Positions 9,206 to 18,468 of a DNA stretch of 64,000 nucleotides are shown here, in pieces. The stretch is from Paramoeba atlantica (Eukaryota > Discosea), in NCBI GenBank assembly GCA_977017575.1, contig CDRNVI010000015.1:248001-312000 (forward strand), in the 5' to 3' direction. A model generated the notes under the pieces. The model saw nothing but the letters and a program-made list of their open reading frames with translations. It had not been told where the DNA came from and ran no database searches. The stretch's first letter is position 1, and the number at the start of each line of letters is the position of its first letter. The position numbers and the translations under genes are program-made.

Positions 9206-10798
9206 ATGAACTTCATACTACTTTGTTGTATCGCTTTTGCGTACGTCGAAATACACTGCGTACACAGCCATGATTCGGTACTGCGACCAAGATGTTTTCC
9301 TCTAGCGTATAATCAAACGGATGAGTCGTGCGTTCCATGCTCATCGAATGACAGTTGTGTAAGATATTTTCTTATGTGTGAAGCAGGGAGGTGTGTTCCT
9401 ACGATACCAATGGCGCAATATGTGAGCAGTTCGTGGATGATTCTGATGCTCTTGCTTTTTTTGCTTTGCATAAGTTCTGAAATTCATAAATTTCCTTTGG
9501 AATATACCGCACTAGCATGCTTCTTATTTGTTGGTTATCCACTTTGTAATGCTGTCTCATTGATGTTGTGTCTTCTTTTGGGACGAGCTTCTTACGTACT
9601 TATCAATTTATGGAGAATCAACAGACAGTGTCTCCAAGATACAAAGCCCATTCTTTCTTGGGATGTTGCCTTGCTTTTTTTACCAAGTCTTCTTTCATCG
9701 ACTGCACTTGGTTGGTATCTTTCCCATGTATTGCCACATGGCATTCATTATAGCTTCGTTGCTTTGGCCTCCCTCATTGTCAGCTGGAACCATTTGAAAT
9801 CTGATTCGCGTCAAAGTATTAGTGATTACAATGCTACTACGTGCCATTACTCCGTCTACACGAATTATTCGCTGGAAGATGGAATCTCTAATAGTAGAAA
9901 TAGTAATCAAACCACAGATACACAGGCAAGTGATGCAGAGCTAAGAACTCACTGTAATAACGAATTATCGCATACGATACGCTTTTCACCCACCGCGGCA
10001 CGAGCACCGAGTACGTGCATTTCACATCGCAAACATTTTTATAATAATTCATCGGCGGAAGGAGAGAATCGGGGATTTCTTTTGGATGAAGGGATTCACC
10101 AAGAAATTCCTTGTTGTGAAAAGCATGACACACGGAGTCAAATTCCGTGTATATGGGTGACTATGGGAGTTTACGGCGTCATATGCAGTGGATTCTTCTT
10201 TTTGACACTTTATCTTTCCCGCAAAGCACACTTGGTGACATGCGGGAGCTCAAAATACTGGAGCTTGACGTATTTGGGCTGGAATACATTGACAGTAATT
10301 TCTTTTCTTCTAGGAATGTGGTACTATCGAACTAGGCCGGCGAATTCGGGCTTGGTGTGGAATAGAAGCGCATGTTTCTACTATCCCACATTAGCTTCGT
10401 GTGTGGGAACCACCGTAATCTGTTTGGGCGTAGATCCCGGACGAATTGTTGATCCCCTTCTTAGTGCAATGGGTTTTATGTTTGCCCCCAAAGGTACAGT
10501 TACCCTGTGCACTATCACTATTTTGAGTTTGAATCTCTGCTTCTTCATATTTAACGATGGTGCATCACCTACTCTAGCTATTTCCATTGTTCTCATTGGT
10601 TTTTGTGGGACTTGGTTACACAGAATGCTTCCCCCAACAGCTTTTGTTGAAAGCATACAGCTTACTGTAACGCGAAAGTTAGGTTACATTTCTGTTATTG
10701 CCTCTTGCTTGTGGATCAGTCTAATGGGTATTTCTTTTGCAATTGAAGAGTGGCGTAAGAATTTTCTTTTTCAACTCCTACCTCTATGTGGACCTTAA
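9206..10798 (+). CDS. Polytopic membrane protein, TauE/SafE-like
   Basis: A 530-residue membrane protein. It starts with a likely signal peptide (residues 1-20), then a Cys-rich luminal or extracellular segment (about 28-70, with CVPCSSNDSC and EAGRC). Several hydrophobic helices follow in two halves, separated by a polar loop of about 110 residues. The first half contains ILSWDVALLFLPSLLSSTAL and the second ends in GISFAIEEW. The order of a Cys-rich N terminus, then a P-x-x-WDVALL..P motif and two four-helix halves resembles eukaryotic members of the sulfite exporter TauE/SafE family, which move sulfur-containing or other organic anions. Substrate and membrane cannot be told. The similarity is moderate, so the family call is tentative. 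Confidence 0.6.
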   Translation: MNFILLCCIAFAYVEIHCVHSHDSVLRPRCFPLAYNQTDESCVPCSSNDSCVRYFLMCEAGRCVPTIPMAQYVSSSWMILMLLLFLLCISSEIHKFPLEYTALACFLFVGYPLCNAVSLMLCLLLGRASYVLINLWRINRQCLQDTKPILSWDVALLFLPSLLSSTALGWYLSHVLPHGIHYSFVALASLIVSWNHLKSDSRQSISDYNATTCHYSVYTNYSLEDGISNSRNSNQTTDTQASDAELRTHCNNELSHTIRFSPTAARAPSTCISHRKHFYNNSSAEGENRGFLLDEGIHQEIPCCEKHDTRSQIPCIWVTMGVYGVICSGFFFLTLYLSRKAHLVTCGSSKYWSLTYLGWNTLTVISFLLGMWYYRTRPANSGLVWNRSACFYYPTLASCVGTTVICLGVDPGRIVDPLLSAMGFMFAPKGTVTLCTITILSLNLCFFIFNDGASPTLAISIVLIGFCGTWLHRMLPPTAFVESIQLTVTRKLGYISVIASCLWISLMGISFAIEEWRKNFLFQLLPLCGP

Positions 10799-11124
10799 AT
10801 GCAGATCAACGATCCTACAAAGTGCTGCTTTCTGCCGGCATGTAATGAACGTCGCACACGAGTTCGATATGAAATATTCAACGCGTGTCCGTACATGTCC
10901 TTAGTAATGTGCTTTAAATGTGCATGTGTGAAAGTAAAAAGGAGACTAGCCTGAAGGTAAACATACATATGCCGTATACTCGGCGGTTTATATGCTCGAC
11001 AAGACATGTCCAACGGAACCGCCAAATTCAAGTTTTAAGACGCTCCGTATTTAACTTAATTGTCTACTAGAATATGCTGTATTTCTTTGTTTATTTGTTG
11101 TTCTTTGTCTATTTGTTTCATTAA
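10799..11124. other. Intergenic region
   Basis: No gene seen. TTGTCTACTAG near 11060-11070 is a possible acceptor. A long T-rich run (about 11075-11120) lies directly before the next ATG. Confidence 0.35.
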
Positions 11125-12855
11125 ATGGCAAGTTCAGTTAAGGCCATCGCATCTGGAGTTCCCACTTTGCCCCATGACCCCACGCGACGTATTCTCAAGT
11201 ATCTCCCACCTCCTCGGAGGCCTTGGCATCCATCAACGTTCCGCAGAGAAAATGTCACGCAAGAGCAGCTTCAAATTGAGTGGAGTAAAAGCCGAACCCG
11301 CCATGGACCAGGATACATCAACAGTGGGTATTCCACAGCGAAAGAGCATGTCTTTGATGATTACTCAACCCCTCCCACTCCGATACATGAACTTGTGAAA
11401 TTCATGCCGGACATTCGTGTTCCAGGTCTGCACAGCACTCCAGAAAGTCTCATGCATGTTCGCAATGGACATCGTGTTACACATGATTTGATTCATTCGT
11501 ACGACGGCTTTGTCTCTGGTCACAAAAAGTATGGTCCTAAAGGAGAGCGTGACCCTCAACTTATCGATCATGATAACATCAGTCCTATGGACGAAGGTTT
11601 TCACGGGATTCACCCCTCCGTTTTTGGATCACGCGCGCGCATTTACCGATATCTACGCCGTCCTCCATATTCAGAAGAGCGATTGTACTACCGACGTTAC
11701 GTTGCACCGTTTCCGGCTCCCCCTTCTGAGCGTCGAATGCAGCAAGAAATTATTCGCCTCTGTGACGAAGAAAAGAATCTTGAAGCTGCATGTGCGACTT
11801 ATCGCCTTTTGGTCCATCGTCCAACTGCAGAGGTCGTGACGGCAATGTTGAAGTGTTGTGGGTACTGGGGGTTGCTTAGCGACGCGGCAGCACTTTATTT
11901 GGATGTGTCTGGCACAGATCGCAAGATGGCACGGGAGACCTCTGTCTTGAGTGCATATTTGGATGTCGCTCTTCAAGTTAATCACCCGCAGCATGTGCTT
12001 ACTGTACTCGGCATAGTGCATGGAACAAAGACTGATAATTTTCGTTACCGAGAAGTTCCTAGTACCATCAAATACGAACTAGGACGTCGAGCTTTGGTAT
12101 GGATGTTGACTAAGTCTTACCCACATGCTCGCACGGTCTACAAATGGCTTTACGATCAAAAACTATTGAACTACGACGTAGAAGAAGTCGCTGGAAACAA
12201 GATAGGCGAGTTACTAACCGAAGTTATGACGAGATCTGAAACCTCCGAGAGCGACAATGACTCAGTTGCAGAAAGTATAACTGACCTGCTCTCCGAAAAT
12301 AATTTAGTTGTACAGCAAAAGATATCTCAGAAAATTCTTTTGCTTGTCACACAAATACACATGGAATATACATTTTGTCATGAGGGAACCTTCACTATCA
12401 CATGGTTGGAGAGGGAATTCTTTCCTATCGATCTTCATGCCGTTGTTCGGCTATCACGTGATGTCGCTCGCGCGCAGCGATCTAATGCAACAGATATCGC
12501 TGTACACGAAGGGGAGGAAGTTTCAGATGTAGATATTGCATATTCAGTTCACAAAATTCTACTGCTCCTCTCTCCTGATCTTCGTCGGCCTTCCCAAAGC
12601 AGTTTGCTTCCCTATCTACACAAATCGAAACCTTCTCGCCACAACCCGAATGTACGAGTGGTACCCGCAGCGGAAGAGCTGCAACACCGTGGATTATTAC
12701 CTTTCCAAGCCGGTTATTCCTTTTATCATGATAAGAATGGTGCGGTGCGAACGGTAACAGAATCTTACCCAATACTTGATAGTACCAATGTGACCCAAAT
12801 GTATCACGGTCGTGACGCCGTGCAGAGATACGCGAAGCCGGAAACTTGGTTTTGA
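11125..12855 (+). CDS. Conserved protein with PPR-like segment, probably mitochondrial
   Basis: I do not recognise this 576-residue protein. The N terminus is rich in Ser, Ala, Arg and Pro and poor in acidic residues (MASSVKAIASGV, then RRILKYLPPPRR), compatible with mitochondrial import. Around residues 200-300 are helical pairs resembling PPR or TPR units (CATYRLLVHRPTAEVVTAML, then GLLSDAAALYLDV). The middle and C-terminal parts are charged and Tyr/Arg/His rich, with the tail GYSFYHDKNGAV. Kinetoplastid mitoribosomes contain many large lineage-specific PPR-like subunits, so a mitoribosomal or mitochondrial RNA-binding role is a reasonable guess, not a demonstrated one. The GC content is higher than in its intergenic flanks, as expected for coding DNA. 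Confidence 0.75.
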   Translation: MASSVKAIASGVPTLPHDPTRRILKYLPPPRRPWHPSTFRRENVTQEQLQIEWSKSRTRHGPGYINSGYSTAKEHVFDDYSTPPTPIHELVKFMPDIRVPGLHSTPESLMHVRNGHRVTHDLIHSYDGFVSGHKKYGPKGERDPQLIDHDNISPMDEGFHGIHPSVFGSRARIYRYLRRPPYSEERLYYRRYVAPFPAPPSERRMQQEIIRLCDEEKNLEAACATYRLLVHRPTAEVVTAMLKCCGYWGLLSDAAALYLDVSGTDRKMARETSVLSAYLDVALQVNHPQHVLTVLGIVHGTKTDNFRYREVPSTIKYELGRRALVWMLTKSYPHARTVYKWLYDQKLLNYDVEEVAGNKIGELLTEVMTRSETSESDNDSVAESITDLLSENNLVVQQKISQKILLLVTQIHMEYTFCHEGTFTITWLEREFFPIDLHAVVRLSRDVARAQRSNATDIAVHEGEEVSDVDIAYSVHKILLLLSPDLRRPSQSSLLPYLHKSKPSRHNPNVRVVPAAEELQHRGLLPFQAGYSFYHDKNGAVRTVTESYPILDSTNVTQMYHGRDAVQRYAKPETWF

Positions 12856-13197
12856 TTTCTTTTGGAATTTATTTGAGTGGAAAGGCATTCTCAGGGAAAA
12901 TACCGCTATAATATCAAACGAATACAGATTACAGGACAACGATTTTTTATTGCATTGCAGCTTATGAACGTTGTACAGAAAGCTTATGTACGTTGTACAG
13001 AAAGTGTTTTTAGGAAAAAACGCAAGATTCATGTAAACATGCATAGTGGTCCGGCGACCCGCAACACATTGAACAGAAAATAAACTTCGAAAGTAGTGTA
13101 TACGAACCAAGTATCTTTCGCTTGTCCCGATTTTCTAGTTTCAGAGTGTGCACATTATTGCGGACATGTATTAAGTTATGCCTAGCTTGTAAGAGAA
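12856..13197. other. Intergenic region
   Basis: No gene seen. GAACGTTGTACAGAAAG-like words occur twice in direct repeat around 12966-13003. The 3' end carries the acceptor listed separately. Confidence 0.35.
13113..13144 (+). promoter_or_regulatory. Candidate trans-splice acceptor before the diflavin reductase
   Basis: The pyrimidine-rich run from 13114 ends in TTTTCTAG (AG at 13137-13138), and a second TTTCAG follows (AG at 13143-13144), about 55 bases before the ATG. Two closely spaced AGs could give alternative leader addition. Confidence 0.45.
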
Positions 13198-15042
13198 ATG
13201 ATTAATTATGTATTCAAAATATGGTCGCAAATAAGTGGTAGTGAAGGGGCCGACCAGTTAACCGCAGACAAAGAACCTCTCACACTTGTGTTCGGCTCAC
13301 AAACCGGAACTGCGGAATCTTACGTAGAAGTCTTGTGCAACGATGCAGACACATTTGGTATTCCACATGAAAAAATTGATCCTGTACAATATGAGCCTAA
13401 TCTGCTGCTGATGCGTTCCACCATAATATTTATTGTATCTACATATGGAGAAGGGCAACCTACAGATAATTTCTTCGAGTTGTTCGAACGTGTACGTATT
13501 CTAAAAGAAAAAGAATCCAACTCCCGGCTTCGTCACTTATCATATGCGATATATGGAATTGGAGATTCAAATTATAGGCATTACAACCGAACAGCCAAAA
13601 ATTTAGAATCATACCTCGAATCGTTGGGAGCGAAAGCGATTCTTCCATTGCGCCTTGGTGATACTCAGAATTCTTTAGAGGACGATTTTGAGGGCTGGAA
13701 ATTTCGACTATGGGAAGTTTTATGCAACGTATACTGCGTCGTACCGCCGAAACATTTTGAAGAAGTAAAGTTACCTAGTTTTTCTGTTGAACTTCAATAC
13801 GAAGCTGCGGTTGCTGTTCGTCCTTTTCCGGCGATTCCCCGCTCGCTTGCAGCCACCCGCACGCAACCTTGTTATGCATCCGTTCGTACGATTCGTAGAC
13901 TAATCGCCACTCCTCGGAGAAATACACGTCATATTGAGCTTCACGTTCAAGATTCTAATCTCTTGTATCAAGCTGGGGACCACATCGGTATTCTGCCCCG
14001 CAATTCATCTGGCATAGTAGAGGCGTATGCAGAAAGACTTAACCTTACATCGCGAGACTTAGGCGCACCGATTTTATTACGACCTCTCGGTAGAAAATGT
14101 GTGCCGTCATTCCCTTCTCAGGTGTCCCTTCGGGACATTCTGACGTGGCACATAGATCTTTGCGGTGTACCGCGAAAGTCCACTTTGCGGAACTTTGCAC
14201 AGTATTGCACGAATGAAAAGGAGAAGGAATACTTTATTTCTCTCCTAGGACCAAAAAAAGATTCGCGAGAAAAATATGGCAAATTACAATCCAAGATAAA
14301 GACTACTTTCGGATTTTTGCGTAAATTCACATCATGTTCTGTTCCTTTAAACGTGTTCTTGGAATTCATGCCCCGTCTACAGCCACGTTATTTTTCTCTT
14401 GCAAGCGATCCCTTATCGCATGAGAAAATTGTGCATATTCTTGTGAGAGAGGTATCCAACGGACTTTGCAGCAGTTGGCTTCAAACTTTATCCGTTGGAG
14501 ATTCAATTCCACTATACCTTAGGGAAAGTTCTTTCCATCATTCAAATCGATACCACACAAGACCCATCATAATGATAGCCGCTGGCACAGGAATAGCTCC
14601 TTTTATCGGGTTTATGCACCGTAGGTTAGCTTGGGCATCATCAGGCAAGGAACTTGGGGATGCTTACTTATTTTACGGTTGTCGGTGCCAAGAAGAGCTT
14701 CTGTACTGCGATTTTCTGTCTGAAATGCTGGAAAGACCTAAGGTACTTACTTCGCTTTGCGTTGCATATTCACGGGAGGGGCCGAAAAAGTATGTCCAAG
14801 ACGAAGTGCGTGCAGCTCGAAGACTTGTGTGGAATGTGGTGACCTCGCCAGGATATATTTATATATGCGGAGATGCAAAGGGAATGGCTAGAGACGTGGA
14901 TGAATGCCTGCTACAATGTGTTTTTATGGAAGCCGGTGGATTAACTAGGTTGGGTGCAGAGGAATTAATGGAAAAGATGGAGCGGACCTCACGACTACTT
15001 CGAGACGTTTGGACATCAACACCTGAGGGCACAACGACTTGA
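13198..15042 (+). CDS. TAH18: NADPH-dependent diflavin oxidoreductase (Tah18/NDOR1-like)
   Basis: This 614-residue flavoprotein passes electrons from NADPH through FAD and FMN to the Dre2/CIAPIN1 Fe-S protein in cytosolic iron-sulfur cluster assembly. The N-terminal flavodoxin domain (about 28-175) has LVFGSQTGTAESY, VSTYGEGQPTDN and YAIYGIGDSNYRHYN, all FMN-binding. The FAD-binding reductase part includes QPRYFSLASDP (about residue 398). The NADPH-binding part includes MIAAGTGIAPFIGFMHRR (about 460). Near the C terminus LRDVWTST retains the aromatic residue that covers the flavin, with a short extra tail. The lack of a membrane anchor and the size separate it from cytochrome P450 reductase. 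The start at 13198 leaves a short leader before the flavodoxin fold. Confidence 0.92.
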   Translation: MINYVFKIWSQISGSEGADQLTADKEPLTLVFGSQTGTAESYVEVLCNDADTFGIPHEKIDPVQYEPNLLLMRSTIIFIVSTYGEGQPTDNFFELFERVRILKEKESNSRLRHLSYAIYGIGDSNYRHYNRTAKNLESYLESLGAKAILPLRLGDTQNSLEDDFEGWKFRLWEVLCNVYCVVPPKHFEEVKLPSFSVELQYEAAVAVRPFPAIPRSLAATRTQPCYASVRTIRRLIATPRRNTRHIELHVQDSNLLYQAGDHIGILPRNSSGIVEAYAERLNLTSRDLGAPILLRPLGRKCVPSFPSQVSLRDILTWHIDLCGVPRKSTLRNFAQYCTNEKEKEYFISLLGPKKDSREKYGKLQSKIKTTFGFLRKFTSCSVPLNVFLEFMPRLQPRYFSLASDPLSHEKIVHILVREVSNGLCSSWLQTLSVGDSIPLYLRESSFHHSNRYHTRPIIMIAAGTGIAPFIGFMHRRLAWASSGKELGDAYLFYGCRCQEELLYCDFLSEMLERPKVLTSLCVAYSREGPKKYVQDEVRAARRLVWNVVTSPGYIYICGDAKGMARDVDECLLQCVFMEAGGLTRLGAEELMEKMERTSRLLRDVWTSTPEGTTT

Positions 15043-15205
15043 GCGGTACAAGAGTAGACCACGTTGTATACATTTGTACAGTTTTCTTTTTTCGTAATTG
15101 CAGACCGATTTTAAAAAATATGTTAACGTATTTATAACGAATACTGTACAAAGCTGATTTTTAGTGAGATCTTGACATTCTCTTTTAACTATTAACAAGG
15201 AGCCA

Positions 15206-15904
15206 ATGATTCGCTCTAAAAGCATTCGATTGAGTCAGTCGGTTACAGGAAAGAATGACTTATATTGCGGTATTTGTGTGCTACAAACTATTTTTAAGTA
15301 TTGGCAAAGAGCGACCAATCCTTATAAGGAAATTAACACTTCGCAACCGGTAACTCAAAGGGAAGATACGTCGGCAAAAATTGGCGCAAATGCCCTTTAT
15401 GTGTCCCTTTCGGAACCTTCATTTAAGGATCCTAGCCAGCTCCGTGAAACTTTTCTTCGCGAATTCGAAAAACTAAGGCGGCATTGTAACCTTCACATGT
15501 ATCTACGGACATCAACGGGTCCTCTGGGTTCGTTACAAAACATGCTCCGGGTTTTGGAAATTGAAACCTCGGTGCGCCACACGCTACAAGTTTTTCTTGG
15601 GCGTCTTCCGCAGGAGAACCGTCAGCGCGCGAGTATCCACGTGGGAGGTTATTATGCCCCGAAATCGGCAGATATGGCTCGGAGGGCGGCAACAACTTTG
15701 GGGAATATTCCTTCACAGAGAGACCCAGATATCCGAACGAATCCGTATGAGTACCCCGTGCCACAGGATCTAAAGGAACGAATTGGTGCGTATCGCGCAG
15801 ACACTTCCAAAGTGCGATTTTCGTCACGCTATATCCCACATTGGATCTTAGCTGACCCGGAAATTGCCCTATCAAAGACGGATCGCAAGGTTGATCCGTG
15901 GTAA
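15206..15904 (+). CDS. Conserved hypothetical protein, probably mitochondrial
   Basis: A 232-residue protein I cannot place. It begins MIRSKSIRLSQSV, basic and Ser-rich with no acidic residue in the first 15, compatible with a mitochondrial leader. The body is mixed alpha/beta in appearance, with KLRRHCNLHMYLRTSTG, a helical LGSLQNMLRVLEIE, and a Pro/Tyr-rich end (TNPYEYPVPQDL, RYIPHWILADPE). No catalytic signature was found. The next gene, RtcB, also starts with a presequence-like segment. TTCTCTTTTAACTATTAACAAG just before the ATG is a plausible acceptor. A lineage-specific mitochondrial (for example mitoribosomal) protein is possible but unproven. Confidence 0.65.
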   Translation: MIRSKSIRLSQSVTGKNDLYCGICVLQTIFKYWQRATNPYKEINTSQPVTQREDTSAKIGANALYVSLSEPSFKDPSQLRETFLREFEKLRRHCNLHMYLRTSTGPLGSLQNMLRVLEIETSVRHTLQVFLGRLPQENRQRASIHVGGYYAPKSADMARRAATTLGNIPSQRDPDIRTNPYEYPVPQDLKERIGAYRADTSKVRFSSRYIPHWILADPEIALSKTDRKVDPW

Positions 15905-16099
15905 TGATCAATGTATGTTTTCATTGATTTGGGAAAAAGGTCTGCGTGCCATTAAATGCTCAACACTTTATCTTTGTCCACAGAGTATCCCTACGAATGT
16001 CACAAAGACAGTTGTAGACAGACAGTTGTGACAAAAAATGTAACAACTACAGTTTTGTTATCATACAGTATTTTTTCTTGAATCCGCTTCTTGCTCAGT

Positions 16100-16120
16100 A
16101 GTTTTTATTTTCTACCTCAG
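16100..16120 (+). promoter_or_regulatory. Candidate trans-splice acceptor before RtcB
   Basis: The T/C-rich run ends in CTACCTCAG (AG at 16119-16120), 14 bases before the ATG. An earlier TTGCTCAG lies about 22 bases upstream. Confidence 0.45.
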
Positions 16121-16134
16121 CATCCCTTGTACCC

Positions 16135-17505
16135 ATGTATCGCCGCTGTCTCCGACTTTTCTGCTCGTCCAGCGCACCTACCCAATCACGCGAGATTGAG
16201 CAATCTCTCCAAGGAAAGAACTACGTCTTTCTGAACGCTTCCCAGGACACCCCACCACCCACGGAGGAGCGTCTTTCCAACCCACCCCCTCCCTTACTCC
16301 GGGTCAAGGCATGGATCCGAGGTGTACCGCTGGACGCGGAGGCAGAAAAACAAATTGCACACATGCAGGCGCTTCAGTCTCACGGGATCCTGCGCCACCC
16401 AATCGCGGTTATGCCCGACGCCCACAGCGGGGTGGGGGCTACTGTCGGGACGGTGATTCCGACCTACAAAGCGATCATCCCCTCCGCCGTGGGGGTGGAC
16501 ATTGGCTGTGGCATGGTTGCCGTAAAGACAACCCTTCGCGCCAGTGACCTCCCCGAGAGTCTCGCGACCGTCCGCTTAGCGATTGAGTGCGCCATCCCAC
16601 ATGGTCGCTCCCACAATGGCCGTAGTGACTCTGACGTCGGGGGGTGGCGTTCCCGACCCAGTGATGAGGCTGCGAAGGTGTGGAAAACACAACTGCTTCC
16701 GGATTTTACTAAAATTGCGGCCAAATACCCAAAGCTTGAGCGCAGTAACAATGTGAATCATCTTGGTACATTGGGTACGGGGAACCACTTTATTGAAATT
16801 TGTCTTGACCAAGGCGACACTGTGTGGATTATGTTGCACAGTGGAAGTCGTGGTGTGGGAAATCAAATCGGCATGACCTTCATCGAACTTGCAAAAGAGG
16901 ATATGCGGAAGCGGAACTGTGAACTTCCAGATGCGGAGCTTTCTTATCTCAAAGAAGATAGCTCATATTTTAAAGACTACGTCTTTGCCGTTGGATGGGC
17001 GCAAAAGTACGCCGCGTTGAATCGGAAACTTATGCTACGAAAAGTCATACATGCACTTGTGGCATGCCCTCAAATACCTCCATTCGAGGTAGACACACAA
17101 CGGGCGATCAACTGTCATCACAACTACGTGGAGCGCGAGGAACATTACGGCACCTCACTGTATGTTACGCGAAAGGGCGCAATTAGTGCACGTAAGGGGG
17201 AGTTAGGTATTATTCCCGGGAGTATGGGGGCCTCTTCCTACATTGTACGGGGGAAAGGAAATGCCGAATCCTACTGCAGCGCTTCACACGGCGCCGGGCG
17301 TCTTCTCTCAAGAGGCGAAGCTCGAAGGAAATTTTCAGTCGAAGATCATGAGGCAGCCACAGAGGGCATAGAATGTCGAAAGGACCGCGACGTTATTGAC
17401 GAAACACCTATGGCATACAAAAATATTGACGATGTTTTGGAAGCAGAAAAAGATCTCGTTGAGGTTGTGGCAACATTGAGGCAAATAGTTTGCGTCAAAG
17501 GGTGA
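16135..17505 (+). CDS. rtcB: RtcB-family RNA-splicing ligase, bacterial type with N-terminal presequence
   Basis: RtcB joins RNA ends carrying 2',3'-cyclic phosphate (or 3'-phosphate) to 5'-OH ends, using GTP and Mn(II). From about residue 60 to the end this 456-residue protein follows Escherichia coli RtcB almost block for block. Matches include VKAWIRGVPLDAEA, VMPDAHSGVGATVGTVIPT, AVGVDIGCGM (metal-binding Asp and Cys, about 120-127), NHLGTLGTGNHFIEICLDQ, IMLHSGSRGVGNQIG, INCHHNYVEREEHYG, GIIPGSMGASSYIVRG, SHGAGRLLSR and the exact tail RQIVCVKG. It is much closer to this form than to the archaeal/eukaryotic HSPC117 form. The first 55 residues (MYRRCLRLFCSSSAPTQ) are absent from bacterial RtcB and look like a mitochondrial leader. 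Codon use is GC-rich at the 5' half. Transfer from bacteria is inferred. Confidence 0.93.
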   Translation: MYRRCLRLFCSSSAPTQSREIEQSLQGKNYVFLNASQDTPPPTEERLSNPPPPLLRVKAWIRGVPLDAEAEKQIAHMQALQSHGILRHPIAVMPDAHSGVGATVGTVIPTYKAIIPSAVGVDIGCGMVAVKTTLRASDLPESLATVRLAIECAIPHGRSHNGRSDSDVGGWRSRPSDEAAKVWKTQLLPDFTKIAAKYPKLERSNNVNHLGTLGTGNHFIEICLDQGDTVWIMLHSGSRGVGNQIGMTFIELAKEDMRKRNCELPDAELSYLKEDSSYFKDYVFAVGWAQKYAALNRKLMLRKVIHALVACPQIPPFEVDTQRAINCHHNYVEREEHYGTSLYVTRKGAISARKGELGIIPGSMGASSYIVRGKGNAESYCSASHGAGRLLSRGEARRKFSVEDHEAATEGIECRKDRDVIDETPMAYKNIDDVLEAEKDLVEVVATLRQIVCVKG

Positions 17506-17664
17506 TGTGCCCTGCAAAGGTAGGTGTCTCGTTGTCGTTGTTTTTTGAGTTACTGTATCTTTGAGATAAGCCCGCTTGGTTCTATATTTCTTCATTCGAT
17601 TTTACTTTCATGTAGCACTTTAGATTTTAAAAATTTCCTACACACACGTAAAAATTTATTTAAA

Positions 17665-18468
17665 ATGCATCGTTCCCTCACAACTGAAAAACCCCGCCCC
17701 GTTGTCATTGCGAATTGGAAAACGAACGGGACTCGACCGTCGATTCAAGACCTTCTGTCCTCGTGGAGTGCCTACACTCCTTCCCATGCCGTGGAGTGCT
17801 ACCTTGCTCCCTCACTTCTACACATCCCCCACGTCCAGCACCACCTCAAAAGCATCTTGAGCTACCTCCACGTCGCGGCTCAGAATTGTGTAGCCAAATC
17901 TGGAGCTTTTACTGGGGAGGTAAGTGTGCAGCAGCTAAAGGAAATGGGTGTTCGTACTGTCATCTTGGGCCATAGTGAGCGTCGAGCGTACTACAGCGAA
18001 ACCGATCGAGTAGTTGCGGAAAAAATATCTGCAGTACTACGTGAGGGATGTACCGTTGTGGTGTGCATTGGGGAACGCCTCACGGAACGGGAAGCGGGGG
18101 AGACCACAGACGTAATTACGCGACAGTTAAGGGCTGCGATCACCGCCGTTGGGCGAGAACTCTGGGGACAGGTTATTATTGCTTACGAGCCCGTCTGGGC
18201 AATTGGGACGGGAAGGGTTGCTACCCCCGCCCAGGCCCAGGATGCTCACCGGACAATACGTAACATAATTGCGGAAAGTGTATCCGTTGAGGTGGCACAG
18301 AAGGTTCGTATTTTGTACGGGGGTAGTGTGGCGCCAGGTAACGCTCGGCAGCTCTATGCACAACCTGACATTAATGGTTTTCTCGTGGGTGGGGCTTCTC
18401 TACGGCCCAATTTCGTAGAAATCATACAAAGCACTTCCTCCGTGGAAGCCATCCCAAGCAAACTTTAG
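17665..18468 (+). CDS. TPI: Triosephosphate isomerase with C-terminal SKL
   Basis: This enzyme interconverts dihydroxyacetone phosphate and glyceraldehyde 3-phosphate in glycolysis. The 267-residue protein has the catalytic Lys in IANWKTNG (K19), the catalytic His in GHSERRAYY (about residue 102), the catalytic Glu in YEPVWAIGTG (about 175), and the phosphate loops AIGTG and LYGGSV. HAVECYLAPSLLHIP and AKSGAFTGEVS recall trypanosome TPI. The protein ends STSSVEAIPSKL. Family members normally end soon after the FVEII strand, so the last dozen residues are an extension carrying a type 1 peroxisomal signal (SKL), which points to the glycosome. The ATG at 17665 was chosen because the 47 in-frame residues upstream read as T-rich leader with acceptor-like TTTCATGTAG and CTTTAG. 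Confidence 0.96.
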   Translation: MHRSLTTEKPRPVVIANWKTNGTRPSIQDLLSSWSAYTPSHAVECYLAPSLLHIPHVQHHLKSILSYLHVAAQNCVAKSGAFTGEVSVQQLKEMGVRTVILGHSERRAYYSETDRVVAEKISAVLREGCTVVVCIGERLTEREAGETTDVITRQLRAAITAVGRELWGQVIIAYEPVWAIGTGRVATPAQAQDAHRTIRNIIAESVSVEVAQKVRILYGGSVAPGNARQLYAQPDINGFLVGGASLRPNFVEIIQSTSSVEAIPSKL

